A stretch of 64,000 bases of DNA, from NCBI RefSeq assembly GCF_016864555.1, contig NZ_CP044011.1:3429501-3493500 (forward strand). Reading direction: 5' to 3'. Origin of the DNA: Sinorhizobium sp. BG8 (GTDB taxonomy: Bacteria; Pseudomonadota; Alphaproteobacteria; Rhizobiales; Rhizobiaceae). Made by a program: the position numbers and the translations under genes. The notes under the pieces were generated by a model. The model made no database searches. It was not told the DNA's origin and saw only the letters and a program-made list of their open reading frames with translations. Below are positions 44,112 through 53,182 of this stretch, one piece after another (position 1 is the first letter of the stretch; every line of letters begins with the position of its first letter).

Positions 44112-46622
44112 ATGGCTCGCATAGGACATCTCATCGCGACATTTACCTTCGCGCTCCTTGCCAATACCCATTCCGGGCTTGCACAAGACATCCAGCGAAC
44201 TGGCGAGGCGGGATCGGCGAGCGCCACGACAACCATCGACGGCAGACAGATTCCGGCGCCGCCTTCGGAGTTCGGCGGCAAGATCGAACGCAGCGCCGAA
44301 GGCTCCATGCCCTATTGGCCGCCCCGCATCGTGCCGCGCAAGGGAGCACCGAACATACTGCTCATCATCACCGACGATTCCGGTTTCGGCGTGCCGAGCA
44401 CGTTCGGGGGCGTGATCCCGACCCCGACCCTTGACCGAATTGCCGCCGATGGTCTGCGCTACACCAATTTCCACTCGACGGCGCTTTGCTCGCCCACGCG
44501 CGCCGCGCTGATCACCGGCCGGAACCACCACTCGGTCGGTTTCGGCGTGATCGCCGAGCAGGCGACCGGCTACCCCGGCTATGACAGCATCATCACCAGG
44601 GACAAGGCGACGATCGGAAAGATCCTGAAGGAAAACGGCTACCGCACGTCGTGGTTCGGCAAGAACCACAACACGCCCTCCTTCCAGGCGACAGAGATCG
44701 GCCCGTTCGACCAATGGCCGGTCGGACTGGGGTTCGAGTATTTCTACGGCTTCATGGGAGGGGACACGAACCAGTGGCAGCCCGCGAACCTCGCGCGCAA
44801 CACCACCTACATCTACCCGTTCCTCGACAACCCAACATACAACCTCACCACAGCCATGGCCGACGAAGCCATCGAATACATGAACAAGGTCAACACGCTG
44901 ACGCCGGACCAGCCCTTCTTCGTCTACTACGCTCCGGGCGGCACCCATGCGCCGCATCACCCGACTCCCGAATGGATCAAGAAGATCAGCGACATGCACC
45001 TTTTCGACGATGGGTGGAACAAGTTGCGTGACACGATCTTCGCCAATCAGAAGAAACTCGGCGTGATCCCCGAAGACGCCAGGCTGACTGCCTGGCCTAC
45101 CGATCTCCTGAAGGAATGGGATCAGCTATCGGCGGACGAGAAGAAGATGTTCATCCGTCAGGCGGACGTGTTCGCCGCCTACGTCGCCTATACCGATCAC
45201 GAGATCGGCAGGGTCGTCCAGGCCGTCGAAGACATGGGCAGGCTGGACAATACGCTGATCATCTACATCAACGGCGACAACGGCACGAGCTCCGAAGGCA
45301 CGCTTGTCGGCACCCCGAACGAGGTGGCGATGTTCAACGGCGTGAACGTTCCCGTGGAGCTCCAGTTGAAGAACTTCTACGACGTCTGGGGTTCCGACAG
45401 GACCTACAACCACATGGCCGTCGGCTGGGCCTGGGCTTTCGACACGCCGTTCTCCTGGACCAAGCAGATCGTGTCCCACCTCGGCGGAGTGCGTCAGGGC
45501 ATGGCGATATCCTGGCCGGGCCGGATCAAGGACAAGGGCGGCATTCGCAAGCAGTTCCACCACGTCATAGACATCGTCCCGACGCTCATCGAGGCGACGG
45601 GGGTCCAGGCCCCCGAGACTGTTGACGGCATCAAGCAGAGCCCCATCGAAGGCGTGAGCATGGCCTACACTTTCGACGCCGCCAACGCCGAGGCCCCGTC
45701 GACGCATACCACCCAGTATTTCGAGATGTTCGGGGATAGGGCTCTCTACCACGACGGATGGCTCGCAAGCACCAAGGTCATGCGCCCGCCATGGGTTCAG
45801 AGCCCGCCTGCGGTTGGCGTCCTCGACTATCCCTGGGAACTCTACGACCTGACGAAGGACTGGACCCAGTCGGAAGACATCGCGGCACAGAACCCTGAGA
45901 AGCTCGAGGAACTCAAGAAGCTCTTCTGGGTCGAGGCCGAGAAGTACCAGGTCGAGCCGCTCGATGCCACGCTGATCACCCGCCTGATCACCCCGCGCCC
46001 GAGCACGACGGCCGGTCGGGACGAGTTCGTCTGGACAAGGCCAATGATCGGTACGCCGAACGGCGACGCCCCGAGCGTGCTCAACACCTCCTATACCTTC
46101 ACGGCCGAAATCGACGTGCCGGAAGGCGGCGGCGATGGCGTTCTCATCACGCAGGGCGGCCGCTTTGCCGGCTATGGCTTCTACATCCTCAAGGGAAAGC
46201 CGGTTTTCACCTGGAACCTGGTCGACCTGAAGCGTGTGCGCTGGGAAGGAAACGAGGCCCTCACGCCCGGAAAACACACCCTGGAGTTCGATTTCCGATA
46301 TGACGGGCTCGGCATGGGCACCCTCGCCTTCGGCGATACGAGCGGCATCGGGCGCGGCGGAACAGGAACCCTGAAGGTCGACGGAACGGTCGTTGCCGAA
46401 CAGAAAATGGAGCACTCTCTGCCGTTCATCATGCAGTGGGACGAGAATCTCGACATCGGTTCAGACACGGGCACGCCCGTCGACGACGCCGACTACCAGG
46501 TCCCCTTCGCCTTCAACGGTACGTTCGACCGGATAACCCTGACCATCGACCGGCCGCAGCTTTCCGAGGCAGACAAGGCGAAGCTGCTTCAGGCCCAGAA
46601 GTCGAAGCAAACGGCGGAATAA
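44112..46622 (+). CDS. arylsulfatase (formylglycine-dependent)
   Basis: Large periplasmic sulfatase hydrolysing organic sulfate esters. The 836-residue protein has a signal peptide (cleaved after GLAQ), metal-binding Asp88/Asp89 (IITDDSGFG), the sulfatase signature CSPTRAALITGR with Cys126 to be converted to formylglycine, and further metal ligands GDNGT. The C-terminal third is beta-rich. I start at the ATG at 44112, 8 bases after AGGAGG; an ATG at 44106 is too close to it. It is longer than the roughly 535-residue Pseudomonas AtsA and needs a formylglycine-generating enzyme, not seen here. Confidence 0.92.
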   Translation: MARIGHLIATFTFALLANTHSGLAQDIQRTGEAGSASATTTIDGRQIPAPPSEFGGKIERSAEGSMPYWPPRIVPRKGAPNILLIITDDSGFGVPSTFGGVIPTPTLDRIAADGLRYTNFHSTALCSPTRAALITGRNHHSVGFGVIAEQATGYPGYDSIITRDKATIGKILKENGYRTSWFGKNHNTPSFQATEIGPFDQWPVGLGFEYFYGFMGGDTNQWQPANLARNTTYIYPFLDNPTYNLTTAMADEAIEYMNKVNTLTPDQPFFVYYAPGGTHAPHHPTPEWIKKISDMHLFDDGWNKLRDTIFANQKKLGVIPEDARLTAWPTDLLKEWDQLSADEKKMFIRQADVFAAYVAYTDHEIGRVVQAVEDMGRLDNTLIIYINGDNGTSSEGTLVGTPNEVAMFNGVNVPVELQLKNFYDVWGSDRTYNHMAVGWAWAFDTPFSWTKQIVSHLGGVRQGMAISWPGRIKDKGGIRKQFHHVIDIVPTLIEATGVQAPETVDGIKQSPIEGVSMAYTFDAANAEAPSTHTTQYFEMFGDRALYHDGWLASTKVMRPPWVQSPPAVGVLDYPWELYDLTKDWTQSEDIAAQNPEKLEELKKLFWVEAEKYQVEPLDATLITRLITPRPSTTAGRDEFVWTRPMIGTPNGDAPSVLNTSYTFTAEIDVPEGGGDGVLITQGGRFAGYGFYILKGKPVFTWNLVDLKRVRWEGNEALTPGKHTLEFDFRYDGLGMGTLAFGDTSGIGRGGTGTLKVDGTVVAEQKMEHSLPFIMQWDENLDIGSDTGTPVDDADYQVPFAFNGTFDRITLTIDRPQLSEADKAKLLQAQKSKQTAE

Positions 46623-46847
46623 ATCGGGTATATCGCCCCCTCGATATCCGTTTGTTGCCGCACCTCTCCCGGAAGCGGCCCGCCGCTTTCGGGATGAGAA
46701 TATGCATGAAGGAACAGCTCTAAGCGCCGCAAGTGAATCCCTTTTACGCCCACCCTTTGGCGGCACGGTCCGTGTGTGGATGCGTGTTGGGCGATCGCCG
46801 CCTGCTTGCTACAATCTGGGCTGCTCCTTTTCGCGGAAAGGTTTTCG

Positions 46848-47642
46848 ATGTCAGGCTACTTCGGCACGGACATGCAGCAGCGCCTGCAAGCGCAGGCGGA
46901 AGCTAGCGTCGAATTCGTCTGGACGACACCTGGCGCCTGCCAGACCGGACGGACGATGGGTTGCGACGATCCCGACAGGCTCGGATGGCCAGTCATCGAT
47001 CGCTTTCTCGACCGGGACGGGATCTTCGGATTCCGCATGCTGCCAAACGACAAGGTGGCGGACCTGAAGGCGCGCCTCGCAGAGAGGCATTTCCGCTTCG
47101 ACAGCTGGAACGTATTCGTCGCAGACCGGGCAAGCGCAATCGTGGCGTCGAAGGAGATTGTCGACCGCGGTTTGCCGGCCGGGCTTGTCGACCTCGCGAG
47201 CCCCACGGCGCCGGACGACGAATACACGGTACGCATCCAGACGCTCATGGCGGCGTCCGGCGTCGTGCCGTTTTCCGGATCGATGCTCGTGGGAGCCCTG
47301 GGACCGGCCACGACAGGGGTAGTGGGCACGCCTGCGGGCGATCCCGTCGCCACCGCACATGGCTATCTGGCCCACAACAGTTTCAGCCCCTACCATGGGC
47401 ATGCATGGGGTGGAATGGTCGCGGTCGCCGAACCCTTGAGAGGCCAGGGCCTCGGCAACTACATCAATGCCCGCATGATCCTCAGCGTCTTCCACGATCT
47501 GGACGCGACGCACGTCTATGAGCTCGTCTCGGACACGAACATTCCATCGCGGCGGATGGTGGAGGCCTGCGGACTGACGCTGGACCCGGCCTTGGTGTGC
47601 GGCATAGCAATGCCCGACGAAAGCGCCCGCTACACGAGATAA
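46848..47642 (+). CDS. GNAT-fold acetyltransferase-like protein
   Basis: A 264-residue protein whose C-terminal half has a GNAT-like acetyl-CoA loop, AVAEPLRGQGLGNYINARMI, and a following DTNIPSRRMVEACGL that fits the end of a GNAT domain. The N-terminal half (GYFGTDMQQRLQAQAEASVEFVW) is not recognised and may be a degenerate first GNAT repeat. The start is the ATG at 46848, with GGAAAGG just upstream. The substrate is unknown. It follows the sulfatase on the same strand with a gap of 225 bases. Confidence 0.7.
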   Translation: MSGYFGTDMQQRLQAQAEASVEFVWTTPGACQTGRTMGCDDPDRLGWPVIDRFLDRDGIFGFRMLPNDKVADLKARLAERHFRFDSWNVFVADRASAIVASKEIVDRGLPAGLVDLASPTAPDDEYTVRIQTLMAASGVVPFSGSMLVGALGPATTGVVGTPAGDPVATAHGYLAHNSFSPYHGHAWGGMVAVAEPLRGQGLGNYINARMILSVFHDLDATHVYELVSDTNIPSRRMVEACGLTLDPALVCGIAMPDESARYTR

Positions 47643-47721
47643 TGTGCCGAGGACTGGGCAACTGGCTGTGTGGAGTGGGGCCGCGGCGTCTGCGAACAGG
47701 CCGGAGTCCCTGCCCCTCGAA

Positions 47722-48930
47722 CTATCCCTTCGATCCGAAGAGCGAAGCAAACGTCGCCTTGCCGGCCGACATGCGCGGCACGACCACCAGCGTGTCGATC
47801 TCGCCGCGCTTGTAGGCTGCCAGGAAGCGCGGATAGTTCTTGAAGGCGACACATCCGTGGGAGTTGCCGTCCCGTCCGAGCAGGTACGAGTGGGTCAAAA
47901 GACCCGTCCGCCCATGCGGGTGCACGCCGTCGACGGGCGTCATGCGCAAGGCCTGCACTCCGTGGAAGAGCGATTCACGCATCGAAAGGCGGAACGTTCC
48001 CGGCGGCGTGGAACCCTTCATCTTCATGTGAACGTATTTCGGATTGTCGCGCATCGGACCGATGCCGGAATGGGCTTCGAGCCGTTCTCCGCTCGGAAGA
48101 TGCACGACGCCTGCCGAGATGTCGTAATAGGCGGTGCGGCCGCCGCGACGTTTGCCCAACAGGCTCGGCTTGCTCTCGCGCACCTCGTCGTCGGTATCCG
48201 CCTGTTCGGGGCTTGCATAGGCGAGCTCGCGCGCCTTGGGCTTGGTCTCGCGGTCGTCCTCTTTCTCGACCACGGCCTTTACCGCGAGGCGCGGACGCGC
48301 CTCCGGCAGCGGGATCGTATCGGGAAGATCGTCGAGAACAGGGTGAGCGGGATCCGCCATCACGAGGCTGAAGGGCTTTGGCAGGATATCGTCGCGCGCG
48401 GCGTCGGTCTCGACGAGCGCGGTCACGAGAACCGGCTTGACCTCGGTGCGCGCCGTGGCTGCAAGGCCGGTGCCCGCCTCGTAGGTCACATCGGCGAGTG
48501 CAAATGCCCTCGTCTTGCGCGCCTTTTCCTCGAGCGCCTTTGCCGAAGCGAGCAACGTCATCTTCTGGTGCGAGGCGCGTATCGCCTCGGACGTCAGTCC
48601 GGCCGGCCAAAGCTGGTCAGGCGGCGTCTTCGAGAGCCGCGAGAACTTCTTGACCCGGATGTTGCGTTCCTGCGGAACCGAACGGAAGATCGGCTTGAGG
48701 CCGAGTGAGGCCTCCAGCCGGGGCGAGGCCTCCAGTCGGGGGCCCTTCTGGCTCGCGGAGGAAGACGCCATGGTCTCCACGGTCGCGACCGCCGCGGTCA
48801 TCCACGACGCCGCAGCGAGCCCGATACAGGCGATGATCGCGCCGCAGAGAAGCCTGCGCGGCTTTGCGATTTTGACGAAGGATTTCGGTTGCAGGTTGAA
48901 TTCACTGCACGTTTCGACGGCAAGCGCCAT
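47722..48930 (-). CDS. L,D-transpeptidase-like (DUF2778) envelope protein
   Basis: Likely YkuD-related peptidoglycan enzyme. The 402-residue protein has an N-terminal membrane helix (about 29-52), a long Arg/Lys/Ala/Pro-rich middle (about 60-270) and a C-terminal DUF2778/YkuD-like catalytic domain with the conserved SHGCVAF (catalytic Cys) and HGRTGLLTHSY. I start at the ATG at 48930; the frame is open further upstream through less likely sequence. It may cross-link peptidoglycan or attach proteins to it; this is inference from the motif. Confidence 0.78.
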   Translation of the reverse strand: MALAVETCSEFNLQPKSFVKIAKPRRLLCGAIIACIGLAAASWMTAAVATVETMASSSASQKGPRLEASPRLEASLGLKPIFRSVPQERNIRVKKFSRLSKTPPDQLWPAGLTSEAIRASHQKMTLLASAKALEEKARKTRAFALADVTYEAGTGLAATARTEVKPVLVTALVETDAARDDILPKPFSLVMADPAHPVLDDLPDTIPLPEARPRLAVKAVVEKEDDRETKPKARELAYASPEQADTDDEVRESKPSLLGKRRGGRTAYYDISAGVVHLPSGERLEAHSGIGPMRDNPKYVHMKMKGSTPPGTFRLSMRESLFHGVQALRMTPVDGVHPHGRTGLLTHSYLLGRDGNSHGCVAFKNYPRFLAAYKRGEIDTLVVVPRMSAGKATFASLFGSKG

Positions 48931-49311
48931 GATACTCGTTACCCAGAAACTCGTTACGCAGACACATTGCCATGGCGCGGTTCGATGGCGCACGAGCGCC
49001 GGTGGATGCGCTCCGTTGCCATGCGGACTGGTCAAAACAATGACCGAAATGGTGACAAAGTATGGTAAGCAAATCCTTTACGCGGCCACGCGTCTTTGCG
49101 TATTTCGATCGGAATCGGGAAATCGGCCCGCGTCTCCAGCCTTCGCTCGCTGGCAAAGCCGCGCGCTTGTTGCGGGGAATTCGCGTGCCGGGCGCGTCTC
49201 CCGCGCGGCGGTCAGCTAGGGCATCTATCCGGCCAGCGCAGGGGCAAAGGCATGCGCGAAAACAACGCGCTAGGGCGTCGATGGGCCTATCGCTTGGTGT
49301 CGCAACACGTT
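48931..49311. other. 381-base intergenic region between two - strand genes
   Basis: No convincing gene. It carries the promoter region of the L,D-transpeptidase-like gene and the 3' flank of the FAD oxidase. Long open frames cover it on both strands, but their composition shows no recognisable protein. Confidence 0.5.
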
Positions 49312-50652
49312 CTAGACCGCAGGCTCGATGTTCTGGTTCAGGCGAAACAGATTGGAGGGGTCGAGCCGCGCCTTGAGGCGTGCGAGACGCTGGTACTTTG
49401 CCACGCCGTAGGCCCCGAGCGCCACGCCCGATCCCGCATCGCCCTGTTCGTTGACATAATTTGCCTTGATTGAACGGTCGGCGAGATCGTCGGCAACGCT
49501 CCGCCCCCAGCCGATGCACCGTTCGTCATCGGCGGCCTCGTCCCACACAGGCTCCGCCAGCCAGTAGTAGCCGGCGCTCCGCCCCGAATAGGCTGTTGCC
49601 GCCTCATCCACGTCGCTGACCGCTCCCCCGAGTTGCAGCGCATAGACCTCGCAGTCCGGGGTCGGTGCGCTGGCGACCGCCTCTATCAATCGATCGACCG
49701 CCTCGTCGCCGATATCGGACCAGAAGCCTCCCTTTGCATAGTACCGCCGCGACCAGCGATAGTGGGCGTCATTGCGGCTCTGCAGCCGAAGATAGGACAT
49801 GCTCTGGACGCCGCCCACGCCGGTCGTCGCAAGCCCGCCGAAGGGCGAGAGCCACGTCTCGGCCTCGCCTTCCCCGCCGAACCACACCGCGGCGACGTCG
49901 ACGCCCGCCCCCGAAAGGGTGAAGGTTGTCGTCAGGTCGCGCGGCTGGCCGCGATTACGCTCCCTGAGCGCCAGAAGCACCTGCCTGGCATCGGCAAGAG
50001 GATAGCGCCACTGGCCGACGAACACGGGACCGAGCGGATGCAGCCTGAAGGTGAACCGGGTAACGACCCCGAAATTTCCACCTCCGCCGCGAAGGCCCCA
50101 GAAGAGTTCCTGGTCGGAGACGGCGTCCACCCGGACCACCTCGCCTCCCGCTGTGACGATCTCGGCACCGGTCAGGCTGTCGATGGTCAGCCCGTATTTC
50201 CGGCTCGCCCAGCCCATGCCCCCGCCAAGCGTCAGGCCCGCGACCCCCGTGTGCGAAATGACCCCCGCCGGCGTCACGAAGCCCTTCGGAACCGTCGCAA
50301 TGTCGAGGTCGCCGAGCAGCGCTCCGCCGCCGACCTCCGCCGACCGCGCGTCCAGATCCAAGCGGATGGCGTTGAGCTGCGAGAGGTCGAGGACGAGCCC
50401 GTCGTCGCAGGTCGATAGCCCCGGGAGACTGTGGCCGCCCCCGCGAACCGCGAGCAGGGCGTTGGAAGCAGCGGCCGCGGACACGGCCCTCAGCACATCG
50501 TCGACGTTGTCCGGCCGGACGATCGCCGCCGGCCGCCGATCGGCGATCCCGTTCCACACCTTCCGATAACGGTCGTAGTCCGGATGACCGGGTGTCATGA
50601 CGGGACACCGGCATCCGGCGGCGGAAAGTTCCCTCAGCAATAGACCGGACAT
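49312..50652 (-). CDS. FAD-linked oxidase (BBE/berberine-bridge-like)
   Basis: VAO-family flavoprotein of 446 residues. The FAD P-loop has the covalent histidine in VRGGGHSLPG (His74), followed by the GLTLGGGMGW motif; a second Cys attachment site is not present, so attachment is probably single. The C-terminal BBE tail (NLFRLNQNIEP) is typical of this family. No signal peptide. It may oxidise a sugar, alcohol or aldehyde; the substrate is unknown. No neighbour gives a pathway. Confidence 0.88.
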   Translation of the reverse strand: MSGLLLRELSAAGCRCPVMTPGHPDYDRYRKVWNGIADRRPAAIVRPDNVDDVLRAVSAAAASNALLAVRGGGHSLPGLSTCDDGLVLDLSQLNAIRLDLDARSAEVGGGALLGDLDIATVPKGFVTPAGVISHTGVAGLTLGGGMGWASRKYGLTIDSLTGAEIVTAGGEVVRVDAVSDQELFWGLRGGGGNFGVVTRFTFRLHPLGPVFVGQWRYPLADARQVLLALRERNRGQPRDLTTTFTLSGAGVDVAAVWFGGEGEAETWLSPFGGLATTGVGGVQSMSYLRLQSRNDAHYRWSRRYYAKGGFWSDIGDEAVDRLIEAVASAPTPDCEVYALQLGGAVSDVDEAATAYSGRSAGYYWLAEPVWDEAADDERCIGWGRSVADDLADRSIKANYVNEQGDAGSGVALGAYGVAKYQRLARLKARLDPSNLFRLNQNIEPAV

Positions 50653-50922
50653 GATGCCCCTCCGAAGGTCACTGCCTTTCTAGCACATCTTCTCCGTGTC
50701 GCGCAGTGTGCCCGGCAATCGCCTTGCGCGAGACGGCAGCCCGATGGTGCAAACGATGCCCCGTCCGCCGCCCCGCCGGAAATCCGCTTCACCTGCAACG
50801 AGGGTGGCGGTTGTAAACATTGCATTCAACCTTTCTTGGTAATTTCCCGTTAGCAATCCGTGCGTGGGGTCTGAAGCGTGCGGTTCCGCGCCCCCCGAAA
50901 GTTGTTTTGCGTCAGGGTTCTC

Positions 50923-51957
50923 ATGCGTTTATCGGCTCTCCCAGCAATTCTTCTCGCCTGCCTTGCGGTCTCGGGCTGCGCGTCCAGTTCCGGTCCGGAA
51001 AGCCTCGTAGCAGGGCTGCCGTCGCGGGAGACGACCAATTCCGTTGCGGGCATGGCCGCTCCGGTGCCTGCCGAGACGGTCGGAGAGGCTCCCCTGCAGA
51101 CCACAGGGGAAGAAGAGGTGCTGGCCTGGGCAGGCGCCGTGCCACAGCCGCAGGCCTTCGAGGCCGGAGCAGGCGGAATGGCGGTGCCGGCCGAGAGACC
51201 GGTCGTCATGGCGACGCCCGACGAGCCCGCAGCGAAGCCGCGGACACGGGCAGTCGGACGGGGCCAGATTTACGGCCATCGCTTCCGTGACGCCCACCCG
51301 ATCAATTTCGGCTCCCGTTCGCCGCGCAAGCTTGCGGTCCACGGCGTCGACGTCTCGCGCTGGCAGGCCGAGATCGACTGGGCGAAGCTCAGGACGCAGG
51401 GCGCGAACTTCGCCTATATCAAGGCGACGGACGGCGGCGATCATCTCGATCCGATGTTCAGGACCAACTGGCGCCGGGCCAACGAGGCCGGACTGAAGCG
51501 CGGTGCCTATCACTTCTTCTACTGGTGCCGCACCGCGGGCGAGCAGGCCGACTGGTTCATCCGCAACGTGCCGAAGGACCCGAACGCCCTGCCCCCCGTC
51601 ATCGACGTGGAGTACAACGCTGAATCGAGCTGCAAGCGTCGCCTCTCGCGCGCCAAGGTGCTGGAAAAGATGCAGGTCTTCATGGACAAGCTGGAGCGCC
51701 ACTACGGCCAGCGTCCGGTCATCTACACCGCCCCCGATTTCTACCGTGACAACCTGAGCGGCGAGTTCCTCGACTACCCGTTCTGGCTGCGCTCCGTCGC
51801 CGCCCACCCGTCCAAGGTCTACCCCGGACGCAAATGGATCTTCTGGCAGTATTCCGGCTCCGGCCTCTCACACGGTGTCGACGGCAAGATCGACCTCAAC
51901 GTGTTCCACGGAACCGAACAGCAATGGCACGACTGGGCCGATCCGCGGTCCAGCTGA
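50923..51957 (+). CDS. GH25 lysozyme-like lipoprotein
   Basis: Glycosyl hydrolase family 25 muramidase, 344 residues. Lipoprotein signal with lipobox VSGC (LLACLAVSGCASS), a Pro/Ala-rich linker (about 25-110), then the GH25 barrel: VHGVDVSRWQ with catalytic Asp, FAYIKATDGGDH, the PPVIDVEYN motif with the second acid, and IDLNVFHG at the end. The ATG at 50923 has AGGG upstream; a GTG at 50878 would place the signal peptide 15 residues in. Likely remodels peptidoglycan from the outer-membrane side. Confidence 0.92.
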   Translation: MRLSALPAILLACLAVSGCASSSGPESLVAGLPSRETTNSVAGMAAPVPAETVGEAPLQTTGEEEVLAWAGAVPQPQAFEAGAGGMAVPAERPVVMATPDEPAAKPRTRAVGRGQIYGHRFRDAHPINFGSRSPRKLAVHGVDVSRWQAEIDWAKLRTQGANFAYIKATDGGDHLDPMFRTNWRRANEAGLKRGAYHFFYWCRTAGEQADWFIRNVPKDPNALPPVIDVEYNAESSCKRRLSRAKVLEKMQVFMDKLERHYGQRPVIYTAPDFYRDNLSGEFLDYPFWLRSVAAHPSKVYPGRKWIFWQYSGSGLSHGVDGKIDLNVFHGTEQQWHDWADPRSS

Positions 51958-51974
51958 TCGGCTGGCCTGTAGAT

Positions 51975-52009
51975 GCGGGCTGCCCCACTTGGGGGTAGGC
52001 TAAGCCCGC
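51975..52009. terminator. stem-loop after the GH25 gene
   Basis: GCGGGCT at 51975-51981 pairs with AGCCCGC at 52003-52009, with an inner CCCC/GGGG pairing. No T-run follows; a weak terminator or processing hairpin. Confidence 0.45.
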
Positions 52010-52174
52010 AATAAGCACAGGCCTCCCCCACCCCTTATGCGGTGGCTACGTCCATTTCAGCACTCGAAATGCACCGTCTCGAAGCGCATGCTGCAGTGCG
52101 AAAGCGTGTAGATTGTTCCCACGCGGAGATATGCCGCAAGGGGCCTGAAGACGCAGGGGCAAGGGAGACCAGGA

Positions 52175-52999
52175 ATGACGCCGTCGCCGGATCCGCACTC
52201 GCCGCGCAATCGCGCACGACGTCACTTTCTCGGCCTGGCCGCCGCCGCCGGCGCCAGGGCGGCCGCAATCACCGCCGCCGCCATGGCCATGCTTCCGTCC
52301 CGGGCATCCCGGGCGGCGCCGAAGGTAACTCTTCCCGTCCCGCCGAACCGTCCCGTCAAGTGCTTCCTGCGCGGCACCCGCATCATGACGCCCGCGGGTG
52401 AGGTTGCGATCGAGGATCTCCGCGTCGGCGATCTCGTCGAAACCATCCGTGGCACCGCCGCCTCGGTCCGATGGATCGCCCGTGAAACCTACAGGAAGAG
52501 CGGCCCGTCCTTCCCGCCGGACGTGGTGCCGGTCCGCATTTCCCGGGGCGCCCTCGGGAATGGCACGCCGCACGCCGACCTCTATCTCTCTCCCGGGCAC
52601 GCCCTCTTCCTTGACGGGGCCCTCGTCCGGGTGAAGGACCTCGTCAACGGGACGTCGATCGTGCACTGTCTTCCCTCCGGTCGCGAGACCATCGAGTACC
52701 TCCATATCGTGCTCCACGCCCACGAGGTGGTCCTCGCCGAGGGTGCGCCGGCCGAGACCTTTCTTGTCTGGGACAGGAACTACGAGAGCTTCCCCAACTT
52801 CCCCGAATATGAGCGCCTCTATCCGCGGGAACCGCACAGGAACATGGCGCCCTTCGCCCCGACCCTTCACTGCGACGGCGGCCGCGCCCACCTGAAGGCT
52901 CTCCTGCGCCTCGGCGCCTCGCTCTTCGTGGACGCCCCCGATCCCCTCCATGCGGCTTACGCGAAAATAGCCGACCGCGCGGCACGATTGCCGCTCTGA
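52175..52999 (+). CDS. Hint-domain protein with Tat-like signal
   Basis: A 274-residue protein with a twin-arginine-like N-terminus (RNRARRHFLGLAAAAG) and a Hint (hedgehog/intein) autoprocessing domain: VKCFLRGTRI (potential nucleophile Cys63), TPAGEVAIEDLRVGDLVET, LYLSPGHALFLDG and LHIVLHAHEVVLAEGAPAETFLV. Bacterial Hint_2 domains occur in secreted polypeptides; self-cleavage is plausible but not shown. No downstream passenger is fused: the protein ends shortly after the Hint domain. AGGA precedes the ATG. Confidence 0.85.
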   Translation: MTPSPDPHSPRNRARRHFLGLAAAAGARAAAITAAAMAMLPSRASRAAPKVTLPVPPNRPVKCFLRGTRIMTPAGEVAIEDLRVGDLVETIRGTAASVRWIARETYRKSGPSFPPDVVPVRISRGALGNGTPHADLYLSPGHALFLDGALVRVKDLVNGTSIVHCLPSGRETIEYLHIVLHAHEVVLAEGAPAETFLVWDRNYESFPNFPEYERLYPREPHRNMAPFAPTLHCDGGRAHLKALLRLGASLFVDAPDPLHAAYAKIADRAARLPL

Positions 53000-53182
53000 C
53001 GGTTCGCCTTCGGCCGATTGCCGGCGCAAATGTCACCTGTCCACGGCGCCGGCCGCTCTCTCCCGAGACCGGTCATCGGTTGCGCGAGAGGCAAGTGATG
53101 GGATCGATCAGCAAAATGAATTTGCAAGGCGGAAACCTCTGATGTACCGCCGATCCAGTTCCACCTCGTCCCGGGCACGATC

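Noticed and set aside
46625-46650. Weak hairpin after the arylsulfatase gene
   Set aside because: Stem has a two-base bulge and only a weak T-run; not strong enough to call a terminator.
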